Part shown: positions 63,001 through 64,000 of the stretch, one piece after another | Numbering within the stretch: the stretch's first letter is position 1 | Layout: every line of letters begins with the position of its first letter | Origin: G965222535 sp965222535 | GTDB lineage: Bacteria; Pseudomonadota; Gammaproteobacteria; HK1 | DNA length: 64,000 bases | Reading direction: 5' to 3' | NCBI GenBank assembly: GCA_965222535.1 | Contig: OZ244957.1 | Coordinates: 1,674,001 to 1,738,000, forward strand | Translations under genes and position numbers: made by a program | The notes under the pieces: model-generated | Seen by the model: the letters and a program-made list of their open reading frames with translations, nothing else | What the model was told of the DNA's origin: nothing | The model's database searches: none

Positions 63001-64000
63001 GCCGGCTACACTGGAGAGCACTCAAGATGTTGCTGGGAATAACCCCCCGCTTCCGCCTAAGCTAAAACTAGCGGAAACTTTGAATGCGGATCCACCGCTA
63101 GTACCGCCTAAGCTAAAATCAGCGGATCCTTTGAATGCGGATCCACCGCCAGTACCGCCTAAGCTAAAACTAGCGGAAACTTTGAATGCGGAGCCACCGC
63201 CAGTACCGCCTAAGCTAAAATCAGCGGATCCTTTGAATGCGGATTCGCTGCCAGCACCAACTAAGCCGACACCTGAAGCGCCAGACGCGCCGTCGGCCAC
63301 TAAGGGGGATGGCGTGCAAGACGTGGTTGATGATGTAAGGCCAGATATCGCAGAGGGGTACCAGAGATTGGATGAAATAGTTGCAGAGCAGGCAACGCTA
63401 GAGGCTAAGCTGGATGAATTGACACCGGAAGAAGCGTCTAGGAAGTATCAACTCGAAGTCGAGAAGCATGCGTACACAGAAGCGCTTGGAGTAGCCCAAG
63501 ATAGCAAAGCACCGCTGAATGTCGAACTTAATAAGGCGATCAATAATATACTGAAGGGTGAAGGTTTGCATCCTGACTCTAATAAATATCTGATTGAAAT
63601 ACAGTCGAAGATTGGCGTGCAAGGCCAAAATCAGTTGGGGGATCTGATTGATCAGAAAATCACTCAAGCGAATTCTACTGTAAATAAACCCCCGCTTCCG
63701 CCTAAGCCAAAACTAGCGGATCCTTCTCATGCGGAGCCACCGCCAGTACCAGCTAAGCAGACACTTACGCCAGACGTGTCCCCAGGGAGCAGTAATCTGG
63801 AGCAGACCGCAGTACACCAAGCAGAGGTGTCGCCGGCCACAGCAGCAACGCCAGAATCACTCATTAATCAATCAGAAAATATTGAAGAAGCTCTGAATGT
63901 GGACGAAGTTAAATTACGGAATAAGGATATCAGTTCTGAAGGGGCACCTCAGCGGCGATCTGCTGCGCTCCAGGAGGAAATCATTAGGGTTTATGAAGAG
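42050..64000 (+). CDS. Giant modular repeat protein (at least 7,317 codons, incomplete at window end)
   Basis: One reading frame stays open from ATG 42050 through the last base; its true end lies outside the window. I do not recognise a family. The protein starts MADNDETSTTTTTTSSEPQ without a signal peptide. Residues about 70-240 form a Gly/Ser-rich, probably beta-type domain (YRLEGRDIETSAS, SGAVSETFAG, GLAGMEEKPGTS). Then come a C12 tract (codons 287-291), a disordered zone to about residue 2250 with tyrosine motifs, and thereafter charged helical modules of about 110-140 residues joined by Pro-rich linkers. Two module types recur: one starting V-F-D-E-x-A-L and ending Y-L-D-S-Y, one starting E-R-T-K-Q-N-I-L and ending F-L-D-E-A-Y. 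Cysteine is very rare after the first domain. GC falls sharply after about 43,000. Probably a secreted or surface host-interaction protein; this is inference. Confidence 0.93.
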   Translation, partial: MADNDETSTTTTTTTSSEPQVSGEEERCALELRAETINLVAVKRAERRGVSDRLEIGKESASDTATGHEEVNVEGNYRLEGRDIETSASILKRTFRGRLNLRLYSDTLMLSGAVSETFAGVVTSGAGMCDVLGAAGGLRVTTSGDFRLINGLAGMEEKPGTSINDKLLLEIAATSFQREYGVASYKAAFASYSGEKLLSMEAGTWSMLKASLGFRQQIKGQAKLKSGRTAMRPNPGMAPAAETGSSAAVRLGLLTGIGKGVGKGIARSKNLLDVDSAAKAAANVADFPPPPVRSPSVDVFANHRVFLQDEIAPGAREAIPLPTNYAARLESLNQPPPVTTIYPIYTSPPASTLQLPESGNSSYLHRTSTANGAPEGFLSTADNGTVIYRYESAATLTDEIANHFNIRYSQLDPTRIDQNLNIIPKPLTSKSSSLPNLDVIQQQPIGVYETLDLTTIASKTDSTHSTPLPTSILRRNRSRSASMISIPDGLEIGPSQLRAGSGTVEPSTESFGGGYRATQYDASESTSPRPRLSQRETDWSRPGAPIPEDSSHYEILDPLHNQPITIDKWKKAKNRKGFKLSNTGSADDAHQLDIVEENPYHSLEDIRTSTDDVEQYSSSRSSSIGDTETSGNKIDEEISGQQIIRSNDEQQFKLEDAANAASQKRILSQDESITAAKLDLYRQSQEWDFHNAITDYVKKHGIGVQDTSRRRQLFEYINKMKHADKIDAEVVAEIKKISRKKITPDNINKRIKIEKKKLSQLQNALKKNKDKWGYQKRANHGIQIRKQIAKVEVYENFNSKFNEFFGNPTRQVPNYSPNYDIRTFHETAQKYVDTSVSITENQKSLIDQGFAMIKKGDEPTAGLKKLISDGGYVGTEYQLGDISAAIGMFEQWFTAAKIPPKENVLDVLHNFIDRYTYLDLYFPSSIDEAAKVDDDIYSQLKAIVDQSPQQDSAYKTAPTDKAYVVKLDELPESRDPSRLSDNNTFKEAEQALISSAAGPNPNPNVIEKNAEEYSSLLIARAEELLRSEHLSYEDIEELSSLRSTMSEALNNKALPEKFKLDIASAKHEIDEIQTAVFNSVSQLQPYRTEAPLPTNLEDFNQLDELKDLENLEDSLIQQSVFESINKNILDQHTSLFSDSKAAQFVNPEDIYATLPGRNQGSSPVAALSRGAESRPNVIKIPSLWGGEEVGLIKNLDPVFPDSIPATSPVNLDKTKHGKLPFENPQVSVLNQTNATGDVLSDASKFVPLGDETSGSKQLVNPSFNPRSKGIYADLDELTQTDSVTGLQHSDGPGFVQNIDLNKRISRNPGDLENTPLSNSNRRTSPNNYRGSQDEDFLSIGPAKVQDATAVSKSDKWTTVDTSSIFSFLSRKKKPSAKKGKKLPVVNSEAGGTRQLADAPPNEALESLARRVLPPPPQQIGDGQEASHSLRSSYESIPQQDIAASPAIQELLPTSTTSKPKRARRGILKRVGDLFGRKKSTKGPEASGVPEPNKLNRRQKKVRKEMRQRADAVVIEEKNAIESGKSNIKAEQEAGFLNEVTALEETQRFDIRKQIIDHIENGNYTEANKIVNDQKSKLTRTRNQDFNEKFFLNRIEENILRLAPSGTDPNTLDDFFKQMADLDAAEAKTNLKHADSADQNLIDLPTTKKAESPYADIDEVNLADPTMTKKSESPYADINEQNLIDPPVTKKSESPYADINEQNLIDPPVTKKSSDVEVETTLDPQTEARQKVAELVEEAKERAIAQGEGNLPEVIKEQSKLEAEYQRGDLGDWTEEQYTETVTRLKTEEDYLTHLKNGDIKAADAVLKNEQKRLVDLGYELDDSESYIRMAAVHDVVKTSFTDSEDVAENLALLKQAGYPEDVNHRNFLIADLDAGAEPSTPARSADAGDSNNNYAVLDHNFEDPKATKSDRIPETAYTVVDTELTFNLAALRYETEFNNQLLNGVHIDYAETQKYIKTLVHKLEESFPDYLTTTRGSANFDDFKNRLFERFGEPEVMQPAPLNDTKNIELETVQEKPLDQNLADPPVTKKSSDVEVETTLDPQTEARQKVAELVEEAKERAIVEGEGDLPEIIKEQKKLEAEYDRGELKHWEDWQYQEEVTRLKTEVDYLTHLKNGDIKAANTVLENEKARLLDLNYKLDNSESYIRMQWVHDVVKPPFADIEDVTELLKKAGYPEDVNHRNFLSADLDAVAEPSTPARSVDAVAEPSTPARSADAGDSNNNYAVLDHNAEVPKATKNAPIPETEYKVFDTDNTYELTELRYQEEFERLLTQGLQMDFIETQGYINSLVQKLKVSFPDYLATPKGMAGLDGLKNKLRGIVDEASKAYYGTASLADFKKKFPNAFDESHPARQTLKAELGPPVKPQVGDAPEVIQNKPQVGDAPEVIQNKPQVGDAPEVVQNKPLRATDSGLQGEVIDEVAVKTKQNMVDLIDKDIAKDVAHKNMKRATLKVKAQSFVAKGNFSDADSFDNSITKWIEDHGFKNEPNVNKQIQKYKSKFLDEAISKARNSSTLDEIKPITNKPPASPGKSKLGFLSFAPKKALTVQELPPPVKPSSVDKLPSQNKLVRKTGDTGTPAKQTPTEIGEKTKQNIIDSVENKIKNNQQKKYDNINKGLKKAQERVAADEIANRVEDVLYNPSKTTAGVLENKANKALTRLGIANEALDILKKVDYTDINKFDDLVLQEIKNAGSSNPDALKKLLGSYKKEYLAKAYKAALSSDVAKPTLSKSAAKLDGAGTLPRQIPPGVSPKAAKILGVDEAGTLAKQTPSDVDEAGTLAKQTPSNVDVKAKQKMGIQISTEMTKEAHDSRNALMNALEKYSNKEISKIELETAHKNLNAVQDQLTIKTDSLNILNKIDFTNPENLDQLLEHEIAKSYSNAEYKSALQDQLNKYNEAFLDDEYKIARKTRQNILDSVQNENVKYKLDYENKREALQKAHDKVKDNSSTAHKQQQSKATTNVNKAAAALEVRKDAIKILEKIDFTNPASFDQLVKNELEKIIGKRPAYTDELKKLLNSYRKDFLETSYNKAVTEVSSSRIEEVLSVPPKKISVTSELLTKPDDASVSHKVRSESALPEPTAQSADARIGAKVPAEADARIGAKVPAEADARIGAKVPAEADARIGAKVPAEADVRIDAKVPAEADVIAKQKMLERIFSELQPQAVLPSPPMTKFLDGTISQADLAAAHTKINSTYAQVKIKIDAYEILKQIDFISPEHLDELIENKLAKIPDGNTSYKSSLRDQLIKYKEAFLDNEYKIAAKTKQNLLDSVNEDVQKYADSFLESDSKLKTAEEKYNSAPRNKDNRIELKVAQKTKQEALYQYKLRNEAKAILAEGDYTKVKEFDAQIKKQVKASSFNNHKALEKQIGEYKRQFLDKAIETAKTDIAKPKTTDPLNAKATKVPQKPLDQPSQKAQLLDETTVKSKEYLAVSRRNVEVMEDLEELHNKRLANTITEVEEKQLRNLEIENDLIKRVLDDYKYEAIPVREGFETHIKRMVKNEGSEGVEDLLRRVARNALEDVGKHGLPDGAQDPSSVRHAAGSTESPVKVQVGNDPVVTQKSPPRATDSGSQGEVFDEAALERRLERLENEIAIKKSDGYKLNESPIQSRKIEGEYLEKLSAGFDSYEDGLAQATALQSKLEDIAGAQRGAYSQFGKKLAGYLDSYKPNRAPPLDNIQAKSAVNNPPLPPKLKSADPLNADPPLVPKQTPPPDVLPKKSLGSGTDSGLQGDVFDETALVQRRAEIKTSTNVLEWQLRKGSTTVDIPGTQRKLAALGSEDTFLEELRKGYATRDDAMESIENRKSNFAEIEGATEAEVEAFGKTLYDYLDTYKPNKADTLDADVRRGENLEIDKADVQQRLTDIENERQALGSQDASQSAVQRQYTELTLEQELWDDLAKREFSRGDAADYIKKQQTELEGIFPGAEESEAFAKKLTDHLEAFETRKPATPENTQGGIASEAIKIQQPAEPLVEPPLVPAKQTLTAPEASPGSSNLEQAAVHQAEVEVSPVTATTPESVINKSAGIEEAKNAVEVKLRNKNISSQMVGPKGVFDEAAAQNRLNVLSAKRGSLWDLKIMDIRNSLVETVNIETDVMRKLARGEFSTVDEGIAYIKNRVSKMDILNKSERGALESTLTMDLKEYQLSKAAGSKSQVAPNPFSKRAADFMKKLQPNKPSDATTTAKHTAADIAERTKQNILEAVNHRTQNYQAIHDDALKKIEALRNEIPSDPIASRKQFDIEQKKYGEIAELIELRNDALKILEGVDYSKMNKFNSLVNKELSILLKNGYPEEYIAKLKGQLEGYGVDFLDEAYQTAKAGPPPPPSPLEKSLGGIEFDLDTERYKADFLDDVYSEQNKAATASRLSTETPADEASEIATRTPDTLSETKKLDSETPAGDVSPASKGDGVQDVPVVREDIEAGTQKLYELAEEHKALDKKHKAQARFGEDFKATESRVYRLAVETRMYAEALGAANDSGLAVRFELEGVIKQALNDKGLNPSAKPHLNKILQELAQADAAPPATTDNLLSTQRTDVPSETAIKQATSIEEAENTENAKVVSQLDPNGRMLQEQQTQRALDRIDFLEEKSAKTETEAYELSASRKALETLVDDDGGTAAAASEFRQAISEAPEELKEGLQQAYDKLFDDYLVAKQTDVSGNLERPVQGRQLTLEGDGFLMDSEGRHYYVDSNHQMVRVEKPLAEVPKEAVLKTRVRKGITEVEFDGAWHAAAVDDPLETFPKQPQLADDAHQGNTPKGYKSSNVEEVKNTDDTKMSKKAANLSAKNKDHIIAMALENLGEYRREYKDAVLELFELKKNQQGFVVEQSKIIAKRESIAVLEANIKLRRDVLATLNSIDDYANVKAFDSLVDNRLVKLEGYPEYQSQIKSKLNNYKNYLIRLNEEDILQSSKKSLSGSSTKFNPDEAKKIKQDFEKYVDTDVSRMEKTLNKQKNHLSQLEVSKKSEQTQNILDESIYEINQTQKNIVALEDSIKTKKQASDIISTVDDYTDLKMFESQVYGELKSRSLSPENYQKLENQIVKYKDGSLRRIMKTPMPKIPNKPGKGGVHSFNLKEAEEASGPGLTGARKHKQVLLSDHPLHQTTRPLDGIQKPSALNDTELTSVTSDVERHLDGMLQELAQADAAPPVATDNLLSARRTDVPSETAIKQATGIEEAQVAPKSFKNKVTDFLKRIQPSKLATATEKPSDAAIIAKQAVADIAERTKQNILEEVNYRTQNYETRYDDTLKKVEELKNKATPDTIDLEKRLSIEQKNHEEIAELIQLRDDALKVLDRIDYSEVNKFKRMMNKELKGLLKNGYPKEYIAKLKGQLKVYEVDFLDEAYQTAKAGPTPSSPPLEKSLEGIEFNLNTERYKVDFLDEAYQTAKAGPTPPSPPLGKSLEGIEFNLNTERYKVDFLDDVYSEQNKAATASRLSTETPADEASKIATRTPDTLSETKKLDSRTPAEPLVEPPLVPPKQTPTAPEVSPKKSLGSGTDSGLPGDVFDEAALAQRRADIETEASALGSELGLGDRVTHRKLAALASEDDFLEELRKGFAPGDAVESIKGIQNKFSTLDGVTDVEVESLLKKLAGYLDSYTPNKAPSLDNIQAKSAVNNPPLPPKPKLVETLNADPPPVPAKQTPTAPEVSPKKSLGSGTDSGLQGDVFDEAALAQRRADIETEAKALGSELEQGDQVTQRKLAALASEDGFLEELRKGFATRDDAVESIKGIQNEFSTLDGVTKAEVESLLKKLSGYLDSYTPNKAPSLDNIQGKSAVNKPPLPPKPKLAEPLVEPPPVPAKQTPPPDESIPTPSQRVASLGPEDGRQPTIEEVRQASETGASQDALKHSTAADVEQQSKVLAERRVILDRDNDSEFRNILSGHAIREDVLDFINGTAENDMIYKAVELYRQGIVSSPIAGVDEVIRRMAAGGESESILDYLRQAQQDMFGDLVKQGSLDEGAKRTTDTAQPAPAVAKPPEAPDDIQYKYKESQIKYFESKVRSAEDEYATQVSNYTKLDEHVRTPLVHNDTQAILEIDSSKNIESIQIAKQRREMSVKIYNAQKAYESNTDILNKLKAANPQLKVDYSDVEESLFGKKLTSLDNTKSSTKSDPLTGVQRTEHNIALKKELENILTNNKLSPSDSTELSTKAKPLDTIAETTRQNILEDVKFRTEGYDDAYNNAVKEIENLKNQDHSNSKQLQIAELRLNEIEEIVVLREDSFKILQKMDIKRVIEIREESLDLLKQIETIKTNISRMDFETIGTKGTKQLINEIDIEDIRDLADESLKLSDIKRLAIDTDPEYIKLNNLYETKVDEYSGVIKKELEKITLQDDLYRNKLGNQLEVYLNDFLDNAYEKATANIQGEHFDFDNSLERIGTKNIQGEHFDFDDSLEYVNVYNKTDSPAWDAAKGSQSKPTKLNLSKKNPTEDIEVTYEHKKFSPRDAEIKQMEEYINADIEQIQKYVDTNVKEISEYINKDIKEIQKYVDMRLAQDTVDQQMVKKIGDKLSGLDEVAEAKFKYLEKNEKIKGQLLNKIESGTTSVAELDTALAERAHLKVNLANAYEKAKAAVPLPEPPSKASQVTKKPGAVSRLTNMFEKINELDAPVSKSQGGGGGDISRLTNIFEEVKELDAPVSKSRGGGGDISRFTNVFEKGKGLDTHGAKSLEVFDEDLIQRRLDSIEAEANELKKLEDITQDQELKLRYLQTEHSVLETLKTNYNSPDAIEALYRTLLEGEYNIVGQKIVTDYLNKGALEKLKMYDMGAERTRKFELGIDYESPPSQVVPKPQTQLDRRIADVLDEWKEKYPRGSVESPSDLEIKQMASLDSEYDFLIKLKNKFTSLEDAMARKVELQVEFAKQPGVSKADVDAFGEKLTGYLDSYKPNEWATPQGVFDEVALESRLTDLKTELKALQKHPANQLSDRSKGVAAALEIEQESSYRITQVAFLEELKKGFATPEDAKKYIIKLQNLQAEEYPITKLEYNSVGRTLNDYLDAYKPKKPATLESTQDVAGNNPPLPPKLKLAETLNADPPLVPPKLKSADPLNADPPPVPPKLKLAETLNAEPPPVPPKLKSADPLNADSLPAPTKPTPEAPDAPSATKGDGVQDVVDDVRPDIAEGYQRLDEIVAEQATLEAKLDELTPEEASRKYQLEVEKHAYTEALGVAQDSKAPLNVELNKAINNILKGEGLHPDSNKYLIEIQSKIGVQGQNQLGDLIDQKITQANSTVNKPPLPPKPKLADPSHAEPPPVPAKQTLTPDVSPGSSNLEQTAVHQAEVSPATAATPESLINQSENIEEALNVDEVKLRNKDISSEGAPQRRSAALQEEIIRVYEE
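42905..42925 (+). repeat. C12 homopolymer inside the giant gene (candidate phase-variation tract)
   Basis: Twelve consecutive C at 42910-42921 encode part of the run FPPPP at codons 287-291. Loss of one C would move translation into a frame that ends at 43037, giving about 329 residues instead of more than 7,300. Such C/G tracts are classic slipped-strand contingency sites in host-adapted bacteria. Confidence 0.8.
43073..48718 (+). other. Cluster of EPIYA/ITIM-like tyrosine motifs in the giant protein
   Basis: In-frame tyrosines with acidic/proline context and a hydrophobic residue at +3: Y342/345 (TIYPIYTSP), Y448 (GVYETLDLT), Y553 (SHYEILDPL), Y600 (NPYHSLEDI), Y1151 (EDIYATLPG), Y1271 (KGIYADLDEL), Y1433 (SSYESIPQQ), Y1653, Y1674 and Y1695 (ESPYADI), Y1894 and Y2223 (NNNYAVLDH). 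The recurrent form is x-x-Y-x-x-[LI]-[DE]. These resemble sites phosphorylated by Src/Abl kinases in Bartonella, Chlamydia and Helicobacter effectors. Confidence 0.7.
46958..47186 (+). repeat. 63-bp tandem repeat encoding the ESPYADI unit
   Basis: Unit of 21 residues, QNLIDPPVTKKSESPYADIN plus E, in three and a half copies; the last two are nearly identical. Each unit carries one Tyr motif. Copy number could easily change by recombination. Confidence 0.9.
47150..48980 (+). repeat. Large direct duplication in the giant gene (offset 957 bp)
   Basis: The segment starting QNLIDPPVTKKSSDVEVETT (47150) recurs at 48107 as QNLADPPVTKKSSDVEVETT and stays alignable for about 850 bp. Shared strings include EARQKVAELVEEAKERAI, DYLTHLKNGDIKAA, GYPEDVNHRNFL, AEPSTPARS and NNNYAVLDHN. 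The first 130 bp are almost identical and the rest has diverged. The second copy has a further 42-bp tandem (AEPSTPARSVDAV) at about 48619-48700. Confidence 0.9.
49139..49255 (+). repeat. 39-bp tandem repeat, three copies
   Basis: Encodes PQVGDAPEVIQNK three times (third copy EVVQNK). In frame; nearly identical at DNA level, indicating recent expansion. Confidence 0.93.
50315..50404 (+). repeat. 42-bp tandem repeat, two copies
   Basis: Encodes VDEAGTLAKQTPSD then VDEAGTLAKQTPSN. In frame, with almost identical DNA. Confidence 0.9.
51287..51475 (+). repeat. 36-bp tandem repeat, five copies
   Basis: Encodes ADARIGAKVPAE four times and ADVRIDAKVPAE once, then a partial unit. The first four copies are identical or nearly so in DNA. 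It keeps the reading frame. Confidence 0.95.
54480..55190 (+). repeat. Long internal duplicate, copy A (partner at 57545-58390)
   Basis: Module starting QVAPNPFSKRAADF, with ERTKQNILEAVNHRTQNY, LLKNGYPEEYIAKLKGQL, VDFLDEAYQTAKAG and ending SRLSTETPADEAS with RTPDTLSETKKLDS. The same order of strings occurs about 3.1 kb downstream with moderate divergence. Confidence 0.85.
57545..58390 (+). repeat. Long internal duplicate, copy B, with 117-bp tandem units
   Basis: Counterpart of 54480-55190. Within it, a 117-bp unit (VDFLDEAYQTAKAGPTP to NLNTERYK) is repeated at 58016, 58133 and partly at 58250, where copy A has only one full unit plus the partial one. This is an expansion after the larger duplication. 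Confidence 0.88.
58440..59412 (+). repeat. 483-bp tandem duplication of a helical module plus proline-rich linker
   Basis: Two 161-codon units offset by 483 bp. Each contains EVSPKKSLGSGTDSGL, VFDEAALAQRRADIETEA, RKLAALASED, FLEELRKGFA, YLDSYTPNKAPSLDNIQ and PPLPPKPKL. DNA identity is high, so the event is recent. Related single modules begin at about 52752, 53217, 54185, 62005 and 62671. Confidence 0.9.
61084..61196 (+). repeat. 57-bp tandem repeat, two copies
   Basis: Encodes NIQGEHFDFDNSLE and NIQGEHFDFDDSLE, 19 residues apart, in an acidic stretch. Confidence 0.9.
61764..61995 (+). repeat. About 80-bp tandem repeat, three copies, with poly-Gly
   Basis: Encodes SRLTNMFEKINELDAPVSKS, then a GGGGG run, and two further versions (SRLTNIFEEVKELDAPVSKS, SRFTNVFEKGKGLD). 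GGA-rich DNA runs near 61840 and 61920 vary in length between copies. Confidence 0.9.
63068..63271 (+). repeat. 51-bp tandem repeat encoding PPPVPPKLK, four copies
   Basis: Units of 17 residues: LAETLNADPPLVPPKLK, SADPLNADPPPVPPKLK, LAETLNAEPPPVPPKLK and a worn fourth. Each intact unit carries a P-x-x-P-x-K core, the form of a class II SH3 ligand. Further single instances: PPLPPKLK at about 53087, PPLPPKPK near 58855, 59340 and 63690. Confidence 0.92.

Noticed and set aside
42358..63667. Many 60-190 codon reading frames on the minus strand, and some in other plus frames, across 42-64 kb
   Set aside because: All lie opposite or inside the continuous giant frame, have no recognisable families, and their peptide repeats simply mirror the giant gene's DNA repeats.
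1..64000. tRNA, rRNA or riboswitch genes
   Set aside because: I looked for cloverleaf-like and conserved RNA patterns and saw none I could support; a tRNAscan/Infernal run would be decisive.

Overview
The window looks like the chromosome of a beta-proteobacterium of the Burkholderiales type. The order serS / rarA / lolA / ftsK, the pair pilD-coaE, lptF-lptG next to an RDD protein, and cysI overlapping a DUF934 gene are all arrangements I associate with that group. The genome appears to be decaying and probably host-associated. Genes are broken or clipped (ftsK frameshift, desaturase with frameshift plus stop, cysG with a ruined methyltransferase domain, an IS-split membrane protein, integrase, lolA and IS3 fragments). 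Intergenic gaps of 300-650 bp are packed with dispersed repeats. The genus cannot be named from sequence alone.

Layout. 0-2.3 kb: integron-type integrase stub, livG-livF, lolA remnant. 2.2-16.8 kb: nucleotidyltransferase (MurU-like), LysM lytic transglycosylase, M24 hydrolase, MOSC protein, SDR, MFS transporter, glyoxalase, pilD-coaE, divergent pgk, rubredoxin-erpA, broken desaturase. 17.4-25.1 kb: leuB, RDD protein, lptG/lptF, fused two-ATPase peptide ABC protein, serS. 25.2-27.1 kb: a hypothetical gene cut in two by a complete IS481-family element. 27.2-38.6 kb: rarA, a 23-bp minisatellite, lolA, frameshifted ftsK, metZ, ferredoxin-NADP reductase, and a sulfite-reduction group (DUF934, cysI, cysG). 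38.9-41.4 kb: livH and livK, which belong with the livGF pair 37 kb away.

The first 41.6 kb carries at least three repeat families: a roughly 45-120 bp G-rich element (R1) whose copies often form a four-run G-quadruplex motif; a larger element (R2) ending in a hairpin whose arms change in a compensatory way from copy to copy; and a short hairpin (R3) with the same behaviour. I found none of these in the last 22 kb.

From 42,050 to the window end (64,000) there is one uninterrupted reading frame of at least 7,317 codons, with no stop in the window. It encodes a giant, repetitive, helix-rich protein. It has a GC-rich N-terminal domain, a 12-C homopolymer at codons 287-291, at least a dozen tyrosine motifs of the EPIYA/ITIM kind, many proline-rich SH3-ligand-like linkers, and numerous internal duplications. 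I read it as a candidate phase-variable giant effector or surface protein aimed at eukaryotic signalling. The open frame and motifs are seen directly; the role is inference.
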